Assembly (NCBI GenBank): GCA_002083555.1
Contig: MSXN01000004.1
Span: forward strand, 1-64,000
Reading direction: 5' to 3'
DNA from: Nitrospira sp. ST-bin5
GTDB taxonomy: Bacteria; Nitrospirota; Nitrospiria; Nitrospirales; Nitrospiraceae
Length of the DNA: 64,000 bases
The position numbers and the translations under genes are program-made. Each line of letters opens with the position of its first letter. Positions within the stretch are counted from its first letter, which is position 1. The notes below the pieces were generated by a model that was given only the letters and a program-made list of their open reading frames with translations, made no database searches and was not told where the DNA came from. Positions 35,077-42,220 of this stretch are shown here, piece after piece.

Positions 35077-36465
35077 CTACGGTTGCTTCCGACCGGCCGT
35101 CCGGGAAGGAACCTGCTCAATGAGAGGCTCACTCAAATCGTGGGTGAGACAGGATGATGGTTCGACCATTGAGTCTCCACGCGGCTCGGGAGGCTGTGCC
35201 GCTTCAAGACTGAAAAAGCGGCGCGCGGCTTCGACAAACGCCGCCCCGCTCGACGAATTCACCTCGGACTTCAACGTCACCATCGTCCCGTGAATCATCT
35301 TGTTCACAATCGACGACGCTAACCCCTCGACAAGCTCCCGATCCTGCGCCGGCAGGTGTGCGAGCCGCCCCAAGGTCTTGTCTAATTCGCTGCGCTTGAT
35401 CTCATCCGCGCGCTGCTTCAACGCGACAATCGTCGGCGTCACTTCCAACGACTTCATCCACTCGCGCAATACCCCGACCTCTTCCACCACCATCTGCTCA
35501 GCCTTATCGGCTTCCTGCAATCGCTCGGCGCGATTTTTCTCCACCCGCTGCTTCAGGTCGTCGATATCGAACAGAAACGCATTGTCGACATGCCGCACAG
35601 ACGGATCGATATTGCGCGGGACCGAAATATCGATCAGAAACATCGGCCGGTTCATCCGCGCGGTCACCGCCCGCTGAACATCATCGGCGCTGATGAGATA
35701 GTGCGACGCGCCCGTTGAGACCAGGACGATATCGGCCGATGCCATATCGTCTTTGTATTGCTCGAATGGCACTGCAGTCCCGCCGAATTTCTCGGCTAAG
35801 TCCACGGCATGTTGCGGGGTCCTGGTGGTAATCCGCACCTGGCCGACCCCCTGCGCAATGAGGTGTTGGGCCGCCAACTTGGCCATTTCCCCCGCCCCGA
35901 CCAGCAAGACGGTCCGATGCCCGAGGTCCGAAAAAATCTTCTTGGCAAGTTCGACCGCCGCATAGCTGACCGACACGGCCATCTCGGCAATCTTCGTTTC
36001 GGTCCGCACGCGCTTGGCGACGGAAATGGCTTTCTTGACGACCTTGTTCATGATGAGCCCGGTCGTCTTATGCGCAAGCGCCGATTCAAATGCCTCTTTC
36101 AACTGCCCGAGGATCTGGGATTCACCCACGATCATCGAGTCGAGACTGGCCGCCACACGAAACAAATGCGTGATGGCTCGGTCGCCGGCATGCCAATACA
36201 AATGCGGGGTCAGCTGTTCAGAGGAGAGGGATAGATGGGTATCGGCCAGGAATTCCTGGATCCGCCCATACCCCTGCTCAATATCGTCAACGACAGAATA
36301 GACTTCGACACGATTGCAGGTGGACAGCAGCAAGCCTTCTTTCACGCCGGAATAAGACGTCAGCCGGCTGAGCGCCTCGCCCATCCGGCTCTCCGGCACC
36401 GCCAGCTTCTCGCGAATCTCGACAGGCGCCGTCTTATGACTGAGTCCGACTACGATTACATGCAT
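35077..36465 (-). CDS. hemA: Glutamyl-tRNA reductase
   Basis: Reduces glutamyl-tRNA(Glu) to glutamate-1-semialdehyde, the first committed step of the C5 haem pathway. Start at ATG 36465 (MHVIVVGLSHKTAPVE), which is the family N-terminus; the frame opens further upstream inside ccsA. The protein has 462 residues. The catalytic Cys is in LLLSTCNRVEVYS near residue 50, ESQILGQLK near 105 and NADPH-binding LLVGAGEMAKLAAQHL near 190. The C-terminal dimer domain is followed by a tail of about 60 residues rich in Pro and Ser that most homologues lack. It begins 1 bp after the ccsA-like stop codon. Confidence 0.96.
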   Translation of the reverse strand: MHVIVVGLSHKTAPVEIREKLAVPESRMGEALSRLTSYSGVKEGLLLSTCNRVEVYSVVDDIEQGYGRIQEFLADTHLSLSSEQLTPHLYWHAGDRAITHLFRVAASLDSMIVGESQILGQLKEAFESALAHKTTGLIMNKVVKKAISVAKRVRTETKIAEMAVSVSYAAVELAKKIFSDLGHRTVLLVGAGEMAKLAAQHLIAQGVGQVRITTRTPQHAVDLAEKFGGTAVPFEQYKDDMASADIVLVSTGASHYLISADDVQRAVTARMNRPMFLIDISVPRNIDPSVRHVDNAFLFDIDDLKQRVEKNRAERLQEADKAEQMVVEEVGVLREWMKSLEVTPTIVALKQRADEIKRSELDKTLGRLAHLPAQDRELVEGLASSIVNKMIHGTMVTLKSEVNSSSGAAFVEAARRFFSLEAAQPPEPRGDSMVEPSSCLTHDLSEPLIEQVPSRTAGRKQP

Positions 36466-36466
36466 C

Positions 36467-37270
36467 TCACGACACCGTCCCGTAGCTCTTGAGGACCACG
36501 CCAATCAACGTCAAAATGACGCCCGCGAACCCGATTACGGTTAGGTAGGCCGCCCGCTTCGCGCGCCACCCCACGGTCAGACGTCCAAGGAGCACAACAA
36601 AATAGAACAACCAGGTCACCAGCGCCCAGGTCTGTTCGGGGTTCCAGCTTACATAGGCACCCTTAGCAAACTCCGCAGAGATCGCACCGGTGATAATCCC
36701 AAGCGTCAGAAGGGGAAACCCGAGAATGATGGATTGCTGGTTCAGATGGTCGAGAAAATCCAACGCCGGCAGCTTGGCATACAGCACATTGAACCGTTTC
36801 GACTTGAGAAGGCGGTCCTGGATGAGATACATCACTCCCGCAACAAAGGCGACGGCAAAGCCCACGGTCCCCAACATGCTCAAGGTAACGTGGAGCCAGA
36901 GCGTTCGGAACATCGGCTGCAGGGTCGGAGCCGTATCGGGCAAGGCCGCGGCTGAGATAAGAGACACCAACGCAAGCGGAACAATGAAAGAACCTAATAC
37001 ATGGATCCGGTGGCGGAACTCGACGGCGAGAAATACCAGAATGAGCATCCAGGAGAAGAACGAGAGCGCCTCATGGACACTCGGAGGAGCGGCGGCAGAA
37101 CTCCCCACCATCCTCGCAACCAGTGCGAGGGTATGCATCACAAACCCAGCCGCGGTAATGGCCAGAGAGACTTTTGACAGGGCTTCAGAGCGCCGCAATA
37201 AATAGGCAAGAAATGAAATGGTCGCGACGAAGTACAATCCCATCGTCACCATGAAGCAGACTACGGCCAT
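36467..37270 (-). CDS. CcsA/HemX-like cytochrome c assembly membrane protein
   Basis: A 267-residue polytopic protein with about eight helices, for example LYFVATISFLAYLLRR and GFVMHTLALVARM. The haem-binding WWD-like segment reads YVSWNPEQTWALVTW, with conserved His residues in GFVMHTL, SVHEALSFFSW and TLWLHVTLSM. This is the CcsA/ResC/HemX branch of the haem-handling membrane proteins. Placed just before hemA, it could affect GluTR levels as HemX does or work in cytochrome c maturation. First gene of the haem run and last minus-strand gene before the strand switch. Confidence 0.85.
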   Translation of the reverse strand: MAVVCFMVTMGLYFVATISFLAYLLRRSEALSKVSLAITAAGFVMHTLALVARMVGSSAAAPPSVHEALSFFSWMLILVFLAVEFRHRIHVLGSFIVPLALVSLISAAALPDTAPTLQPMFRTLWLHVTLSMLGTVGFAVAFVAGVMYLIQDRLLKSKRFNVLYAKLPALDFLDHLNQQSIILGFPLLTLGIITGAISAEFAKGAYVSWNPEQTWALVTWLFYFVVLLGRLTVGWRAKRAAYLTVIGFAGVILTLIGVVLKSYGTVS

Positions 37271-37337
37271 GCGGGCATTCCCTCTTTTGCGACGAACGAC
37301 GAACCGTATCTTGCGGGATTAAAAGAGAATTATAGCG

Positions 37338-38078
37338 ATGCGACGAGAACAGAGTCAACAAAGACGACCGATGGAATCCCCCAGCCGGTTGGCGAATATA
37401 CCTATGGGTTCGCTCTTCCTGGTCGGAGTCCCCATCGGGCATCCCGATGACATCACGATCCGTGCGCTTGGGATTCTCAGCCGGGTGGATGTGATAGCAA
37501 CCGAGGATCCGATCGCCACGCAGGAACTCCTGCGCCATCACAACCTGTGCGCCGTACTCACGAGCTATGGACCGACCAGGATCAAAGAAAAGGTTGCGGT
37601 CCTGATCGACCGACTGCAACAGGGCGCATCCGTCGCCTTAGTCTCAGATTGTGGCTCGCCTGTGATCTCGGACCCTGGGAGCCTCCTGGTTTCCGCAGCA
37701 CACAAATACTCCATTCCCGTCCATTCGATCCCCGGCCCTTCGGCCGTGACCGCTGCGATGGCTGTAGCAGGTTTTTCCGCCGAGGCATTCCACTTTTATG
37801 GAAACATGCCTACACCGACCGGCTCGGGTAAGCACCGGCTCGCAATGGCTCTGACGCATACAGAGCCGACGATCCTCTTCTGTCAGACCACCTCATGCCT
37901 GGCGATTCTAGAAGCCATTGCCAAAACAGCCCCACGCCGCAAAATCGCACTCGCATGCGACCTCACACAACAGCAAGAAACGCTTATAAGAGGAACCGCC
38001 CGTCTGATTCTAGAACAGCTGAAACGGATCCGACTGCCGCAGGCAATTACCATGATCGTGGCAGGAACAAGCCGATAA
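37338..38078 (+). CDS. RsmI-like tetrapyrrole-methylase-fold protein, divergent
   Basis: Up to 246 residues. Starts at 37338, 37371 and 37404 are possible; the last (MGSLFLVGVPIGH) is where similarity begins. It resembles RsmI, which methylates the ribose of C1402 in 16S rRNA: VPIGHPDDITIRALGIL, then SDCGSPVISDPGSLLV and SIPGPSAVTAAMAVAGF. However, the family EDTR motif is EDPI (TEDPIATQELL), the SYHEHNE motif is SYGPTRIKEK, and the C-terminal domain is short. It may be a divergent RsmI or a paralogue with another substrate. Divergent from the ccsA-hemA run, with a gap of 67 bp. Confidence 0.75.
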   Translation: MRREQSQQRRPMESPSRLANIPMGSLFLVGVPIGHPDDITIRALGILSRVDVIATEDPIATQELLRHHNLCAVLTSYGPTRIKEKVAVLIDRLQQGASVALVSDCGSPVISDPGSLLVSAAHKYSIPVHSIPGPSAVTAAMAVAGFSAEAFHFYGNMPTPTGSGKHRLAMALTHTEPTILFCQTTSCLAILEAIAKTAPRRKIALACDLTQQQETLIRGTARLILEQLKRIRLPQAITMIVAGTSR

Positions 38079-38106
38079 GAAAAAAGGAAGGAACTCGATC
38101 AACGAA

Positions 38107-38373
38107 CTAGTCGGGCTCCTCTCGCCTGATGCGCACCCGAAACGCGGCCCCGACCCGATCCTGCGCAAGCACCGTATGCCCCTCATTCTCTACGCTACGA
38201 GGAACATTCTTAATCGGATCCCCATCATCCAGCAACACCGCTAAAATCTGCCCCTTGCCCATCGTCTCGAGCTTTAACTTGGTCTTCACGAAATTATACG
38301 GACAGATGACCCCACGGAGATCCAACTCGATATCCGTCGAAATCCCTTGTAGTCCTTTTCCACTATCGTCCAT
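38107..38373 (-). CDS. TusA-like protein with altered CPxP motif
   Basis: Eighty-eight residues from ATG 38373, with GAGG seven bases before it; GTG 38379 is also in frame. The fold pattern matches TusA/SirA sulfur-carrier proteins: LDLRGVICPYNFVKTKLKLETM, written here as LDLRGVICPYN and FVKTKLKLETM, then GQILAVLLDDGDPIKNVPRSV and a last strand AAFRVRIRR. The persulfide Cys is kept but the Pro two residues after CP is Asn (CPYN for CPxP). It may carry sulfur or be a regulator. Convergent with the RsmI-like gene, with a gap of 28 bp. Confidence 0.78.
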   Translation of the reverse strand: MDDSGKGLQGISTDIELDLRGVICPYNFVKTKLKLETMGKGQILAVLLDDGDPIKNVPRSVENEGHTVLAQDRVGAAFRVRIRREEPD

Positions 38374-38479
38374 CTTCACACCTCACGAATCAATACCAGT
38401 CAAACTTGTACGTCGATAATTGAGTTACGTTACCAGCACAAACCCAAGACAACAAGGTTGGCAGGCCTGTGATTGAAAC

Positions 38480-38512
38480 AAAAAAAAAGGGGCAGCCGAA
38501 GCTGCCCCTTTC
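38480..38512 (-). terminator. Strong rho-independent terminator of the secreted-protein gene
   Basis: Minus strand: a 10-bp stem (AAGGGGCAGC at 38501-38510 complement, with its partner 38487-38496), a UUCG tetraloop and then nine U residues. It starts 25 bp after the stop codon of the gene at 38,537-39,304. On the plus strand the same hairpin has only a short U run. Confidence 0.9.
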
Positions 38513-38536
38513 AAAAAACAAGACGCGAGATCAGAT

Positions 38537-39304
38537 TTAGTTCAAGCCCTTCACGAGATTCGGCTTGCTGTAGTCCGCTCCGCCATAATCAGACCGGCTT
38601 GGCATCTTGGTCTCAGGAGCCACTGTCTGATAACCCCATCCGGGCTGCGGTTCGCAGTTCCAGCAAGGAGCCGCACCGGTAAATTCGCTGATCGTCGTAT
38701 CAATGGTTCCCGTCACTTTGCCCGGAAGGACTGAGCCAGCTACTCCACCTGTGGTGCTTCCGCTGTTGGTCTCAATCGCGCGCTCCGTCATCGGGTTTGG
38801 GCGTTGGCCCAATCCGCCAAATCCTGCGAGCTTCTCGTTCCCACGAAGCACGCTGACTTCACGAACAATCTTCCGCCCCACACCAAATTGCTGGGTGCTG
38901 GAGGTCGCTTCGATCACCTGCAATGTCACATCATCGCCAGAGTTGATCGTTTTAATCTGGTCCATGTTGGTTTTATCATCAAAAAACACGATGAGGGCGT
39001 TCATTGAACCGGAACCAGCGCGCCCTTCGTCATGCGAGCTTCCGCCAGTTTCCAAGAACAACTTCCCGGCAGGCAAATCAACGGCTAACACGCGGCCATA
39101 GATGGTCTCGGGGAGAGACAGCCGATCGAGAAAGGAATTGCGATCAAAGGCCTGAACGCGGTTGGCGCTGCCTGAAATGTCGCCGACGCCGGTTCCTACG
39201 CCCATCGCGGATCCGCCAGACTGCTGCAACCGCTCTTGCGCGCCTGCAACACCCACGGAGCCGACAAAAAGAATTGTGGCTCCCAGTGCCAACACCTTAC
39301 GCAT
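38537..39304 (-). CDS. Secreted protein of unknown function
   Basis: A 255-residue protein. A signal peptide with basic start MRKVL, hydrophobic core ALGATILFVGSVGVAG and probable cleavage after AGA is visible. The mature part has low-complexity Gly/Ser stretches and a predicted beta region (TIYGRVLAVDLPAGKLFLETGG, seen as IYGRVLAVDLP then KLFLETGG; ALIVFFDDKTN; DVTLQVIEA). A CWNC motif lies near the C-terminus (APCWNCEPQPGWGY). No family recognised. Own transcription unit with a very good terminator, so it may be well expressed. A short conserved-looking beta domain suggests a periplasmic or surface role. Confidence 0.75.
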   Translation of the reverse strand: MRKVLALGATILFVGSVGVAGAQERLQQSGGSAMGVGTGVGDISGSANRVQAFDRNSFLDRLSLPETIYGRVLAVDLPAGKLFLETGGSSHDEGRAGSGSMNALIVFFDDKTNMDQIKTINSGDDVTLQVIEATSSTQQFGVGRKIVREVSVLRGNEKLAGFGGLGQRPNPMTERAIETNSGSTTGGVAGSVLPGKVTGTIDTTISEFTGAAPCWNCEPQPGWGYQTVAPETKMPSRSDYGGADYSKPNLVKGLN

Positions 39305-39499
39305 GTGCTGCCTCCTTGTGAGAAAGATAATGTGTGGAGATGATGAACAACAAGATTCCTTGAGTGATCACGTACATGAGTCCATTCTAATGACGGCGGA
39401 ACTATAGGCCAACAGGGGAAACCTGTCAAGGGGGTTTTCTACTATAAATTGGGTTGTGACCGGACCGAAGACTACCATCGCATGTGTTATCCGTGAGTG

Positions 39500-39586
39500 T
39501 GGTGCCCAGAGGGAGGGTCGAACTCCCACTCTCTTACGAGAACCGGATTTTGAGTCCGGCGCGTCTGCCAGTTCCGCCATCCGGGC
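39500..39586 (-). tRNA. tRNA-Leu (anticodon CAA)
   Basis: Class II tRNA with long variable arm. Acceptor GCCCGGA (39586-39580) pairs with TCTGGGC (with one G-U type pair), discriminator A at 39503, and the 3' CCA is encoded (39502-39500). Anticodon arm CCGGA / CTCAAAA loop / TCCGG gives CAA, reading UUG. T-arm GGGAGTTCGACCCTCCC is present. It stands alone between the secreted-protein gene and the YggX-like gene. Confidence 0.96.
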
Positions 39587-39785
39587 ACATCAAGAATACG
39601 CCGTGATGCAATGCGCCACTCTTCTAACATGAAGCCTCGGGAGGGTCAATCGGCATCGCCTCTTTTCTTCGGAAGAATACGTCTGCTAGAATGCGACCGC
39701 GCTCATGGGAACCATGGCGGAACCATGGCACTTCGGTTTATCCAGAACATCTAACGTCTAAAGCATACTATTCGACATAAGGAGC

Positions 39786-40076
39786 ATGGCAGATATGACA
39801 GAGGTTGCGTGCGTCACATGCGGACAAACCGGAGAAGCAATTACCGCTCCCCTCTTTCTAGGCAAGCTGGAACAGGAAATCAAAGCAAAAGTCTGCACCG
39901 CCTGCTGGAAAAAGTGGGAGGGCATGCGGGTGATGGTCATTAATGAGTATCAGGTCAATCTCGGCGATGAAAGCGGACGAGAGCTGGTCCGCAAACAAAT
40001 GAAGGCCTTCTTAAAACTAGAAGGTCAAGCCGACACCTCGAAGATCGCCGAAAACTTCCGCCCCGAAGGCACCTAG
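39786..40076 (+). CDS. YggX-like Fe(II)-trafficking family protein with CxxC pairs
   Basis: Ninety-six residues (94 from ATG 39795 is not excluded). The C-terminal two thirds match the YggX/oxidative damage protection family: LGKLEQEIKAKVCTACWKKW, then VMVINEYQVNLGDESGRELVRKQM and FLKLEG. The family normally has one N-terminal Cys; here there are two CxxC pairs, VTCG preceded by Cys (CVTC) and CTAC, enough for a zinc or iron site. Likely role in iron homeostasis or protection of Fe-S proteins (family knowledge). ATG has AAGGAG seven bases upstream. Confidence 0.8.
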   Translation: MADMTEVACVTCGQTGEAITAPLFLGKLEQEIKAKVCTACWKKWEGMRVMVINEYQVNLGDESGRELVRKQMKAFLKLEGQADTSKIAENFRPEGT

Positions 40077-40120
40077 CCCGTCGTCGCTCCCCCTCCCTGC
40101 ATATGATGACGACACCGTTT

Positions 40121-40144
40121 CCCGGGCGCAATCGAGCGCCCGGG
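40121..40144. repeat. GC-rich hairpin, possible transcription end
   Basis: A perfect 9-bp stem CCCGGGCGC / GCGCCCGGG with a 6-nt loop, 44 bp after the YggX-like stop. No U run follows, so it may be a weak terminator or an mRNA-end structure. Confidence 0.5.
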
Positions 40145-40182
40145 GCCGCTTCACCAAATTCCCTGTCTTGTCGCCTACTTCG

Positions 40183-40212
40183 TTGACAGGCCCTTTTTGA
40201 AAATGCTACAGT
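40183..40212 (+). promoter_or_regulatory. Candidate sigma-70 promoter for the DUF151 pair
   Basis: Perfect -35 TTGACA (40183-40188), 18-bp spacer and TACAGT (40207-40212) as -10, 58 bp before the first DUF151 gene. It may also drive rplM-rpsI, since gaps downstream are short. Confidence 0.5.
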
Positions 40213-40270
40213 CCTCCATTCTTCGCCTACCTTCCATGATCATTTACTTGGATGTACGGTTGAATTTGTC

Positions 40271-40726
40271 ATGATTACGCAAATGCAGGTCAAGGGGTTG
40301 ATGTTCGACCCCTACAACAACGCCTATATCGTGGTGCTACGCGATGAGGACGAAGCCGAGATGTTGCCGATCTGGGTCGGCAAGTCAGAAGCGAGCGCCA
40401 TTAGCCTTGCCCTGGAGCATGTGGCGCCGCCACGCCCAATGACGCACGATTTCATGAAGGCCTTCCTGGATGCCTATAACGCCAAAGTGATTAGTGTGGT
40501 CATCACAGACTTGAATGAGCACACTTATTTTGCCAAGATTCATTTGATGTACGAGGATTCGGAATACGCCGTCGACTCACGCCCCAGCGACGCCATCGCC
40601 CTGGCGATTCGTTCAGAGGCGCCCATTTTCGCGAACGAGTCGGTTATCCGAAAGCAAAGCTCGGAAGAACTCGAACAATGGTTAGAAAATCTGAAGCCGG
40701 AAGATTTCGGCAAGCTGGACTCCTGA
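40271..40726 (+). CDS. Bifunctional nuclease domain (DUF151) protein, first of a tandem pair
   Basis: A 151-residue protein of the bifunctional nuclease (BFN)/DUF151 family: VKGLMFDPYNNAYIVVLRDE, then LPIWVGKSEASAISLALEHV, then RPMTHDFMKAFLDAY and VDSRPSDAIALAIRSEAPIF. Family knowledge: DNase/RNase activity was reported for plant members and stress links in bacteria; its bacterial role is not settled. The short C-terminal helix (EELEQWLENLKPEDFG) may aid oligomerisation. 13 bp separate it from its paralogue. Confidence 0.9.
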   Translation: MITQMQVKGLMFDPYNNAYIVVLRDEDEAEMLPIWVGKSEASAISLALEHVAPPRPMTHDFMKAFLDAYNAKVISVVITDLNEHTYFAKIHLMYEDSEYAVDSRPSDAIALAIRSEAPIFANESVIRKQSSEELEQWLENLKPEDFGKLDS

Positions 40727-40739
40727 CGCGACATTGACC

Positions 40740-41225
40740 ATGAACGACTCCGTACACCCACACCATCCCGATCTCATCCCGCTCTCAGTGAGCCGGGTCG
40801 TCGAAGACGCCAATACGGACACCAGGATTCTCGTCTTGACCAGGACCGACGATCAGGACACATTTATGATCTGGGTCGGCGCCCCCGAAGGCGACTCGAT
40901 TCGTCGCGCCTTGGATTCGGCCACACCACCCCGACCGATGAGCCACGATTTGGTCAAGAGTTTCGGCGAGCACTTCGGCATCACGACCAAGCGAGTCGTC
41001 CTGACCGACGTGAAAAGCAGCACCTATTACGCCACCGTATTCTTGGAGAACAAAGGGGTGGAGCGGTCGATCGATGCCCGGCCAAGCGATGCCATCGCCC
41101 TGGCCCTTCGAACGCACGCACCGATCTATACCACCCAGGACGTCTGGAAACGGCGCAGCGGGCAACACCTAGATGCCTGGCTCGCGAAGCTCGATACGAA
41201 AGATATCGACACACAAGAAGTCTAG
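40740..41225 (+). CDS. Bifunctional nuclease domain (DUF151) protein, second of a tandem pair
   Basis: About 161 residues from ATG 40740; a TTG at 40734 is an alternative, and no clear ribosome site is seen before either, so it may be translationally coupled to the first copy. The core follows the paralogue: RILVLTRTDDQDTFMIWVGAPEGDSIRRAL, seen as DTFMIWVGAPEGDS; RPMSHDLVKSFGEHF; IDARPSDAIALALRTHAPIY. It differs in the pocket residues (GAPEG for GKSEA), so the two copies may bind different ligands. The gap to rplM is 40 bp. Confidence 0.88.
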   Translation: MNDSVHPHHPDLIPLSVSRVVEDANTDTRILVLTRTDDQDTFMIWVGAPEGDSIRRALDSATPPRPMSHDLVKSFGEHFGITTKRVVLTDVKSSTYYATVFLENKGVERSIDARPSDAIALALRTHAPIYTTQDVWKRRSGQHLDAWLAKLDTKDIDTQEV

Positions 41226-41265
41226 GATGTTTGGTTTGACTAATTGCGAGGAGTAGAAGATCACC

Positions 41266-41694
41266 ATGACGACTTATCTCGAAAAACCGGCCAATGTAAA
41301 AGAACAGTGGCATCTTGTGAACGCCGAGGGAAAGACCCTAGGACGTCTGGCGGCAAAAGTCGCCGGCATTCTCCGCGGCAAGCATCGCCCCACCTTCACC
41401 CCGAACGTGGATATGGGCGATCATGTCGTGATCATTAATGCCGAGAAGATCCATTTGACCGGCAATAAGATGCAGGACAAGCTTTACATCCACCACTCGG
41501 GTTACCCGGGCGGACTCAAGACCACTGATGCGCAACATCTGTTCAAGAAGGATCCGACTGAATTGTTGGTGCGCGCCATTGAGGGAATGCTCCCCAAGAA
41601 CCCACTCGGCAACGGAATGGCAAAGAAACTCCGCGTCTATGTCGGATCGAATCATCCGCACCAGGCTCAACACCCGGAACCTATTTCTCTCTAG
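41266..41694 (+). CDS. rplM: 50S ribosomal protein L13
   Basis: A 142-residue early-assembling large-subunit protein. WHLVNAEGKTLGRLAAKVAGIL, seen as LGRLAAKVAGILRGK, then DHVVIINAEKI, then YIHHSGYPGGLK and AIEGMLPKNPLGNGMAKKLRVY are all family signatures. GAGGAG lies 11 bases before the start. It forms the usual rplM-rpsI pair. Confidence 0.98.
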   Translation: MTTYLEKPANVKEQWHLVNAEGKTLGRLAAKVAGILRGKHRPTFTPNVDMGDHVVIINAEKIHLTGNKMQDKLYIHHSGYPGGLKTTDAQHLFKKDPTELLVRAIEGMLPKNPLGNGMAKKLRVYVGSNHPHQAQHPEPISL

Positions 41695-41723
41695 CCTATT
41701 AGGACCAGAAGGAGACCAGTGAT

Positions 41724-42119
41724 ATGGCAGCCGTGACACAGTACGCAACAGGTCGCAGAAAATGTGCCGTAGCCAGAGCCTGGGTAACCGGGACGGCCAA
41801 TGGTGAAATTACGGTGAATGACAAGCCATTGGAAAAGGCCTTTCCCCGCCTCACCCTCCGGCAAATCATCCAGCTTCCCCTGGAGATGGCCGGACTCACC
41901 GGCAAGTATTCGATTAACGCGACGGTCTACGGAGGCGGCCCGACCGGTCAGGCCGGCGCGCTCCGTCACGCCATTGCGCGTGCGCTCGTCGTCTTGAGCC
42001 CCACGGTACGAACCCCGCTCAAGAAGGAAGGCCTCCTCACCCGCGACTCTCGCGTGAAGGAACGAAAGAAATACGGACAGAAGGGTGCTCGTAAGCGCTT
42101 CCAGTACTCCAAGCGCTAA
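41724..42119 (+). CDS. rpsI: 30S ribosomal protein S9
   Basis: A 131-residue small-subunit protein. YATGRRKCAVARAWVTG at the start, GGGPTGQAGALRHAIARAL in the middle and the tail KYGQKGARKRFQYSKR, whose last Arg reaches the P-site tRNA. AGGAG lies near the start. Followed 23 bp later by a terminator hairpin. Confidence 0.98.
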   Translation: MAAVTQYATGRRKCAVARAWVTGTANGEITVNDKPLEKAFPRLTLRQIIQLPLEMAGLTGKYSINATVYGGGPTGQAGALRHAIARALVVLSPTVRTPLKKEGLLTRDSRVKERKKYGQKGARKRFQYSKR

Positions 42120-42142
42120 ACAGCCGGAGCCAAAGCACGAGA

Positions 42143-42170
42143 AAGGGAAGGCTCCTTGCCTTCCCTTTTT
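42143..42170 (+). terminator. Rho-independent terminator after rpsI
   Basis: A 10-bp stem (AAGGGAAGGC 42143-42152 with GCCTTCCCTT 42158-42167), a 5-nt loop and a T run. It separates the ribosomal pair from argC. Confidence 0.9.
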
Positions 42171-42220
42171 TGTGCCTACAACCGGACACCCTCAGCACCA
42201 GCTGGACAGGATGACAGGTC

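Noticed and set aside
39500..39586. tRNA-Leu as an integration site for a mobile element
   Set aside because: No integrase gene and no repeat of the tRNA 3' end was seen near it.
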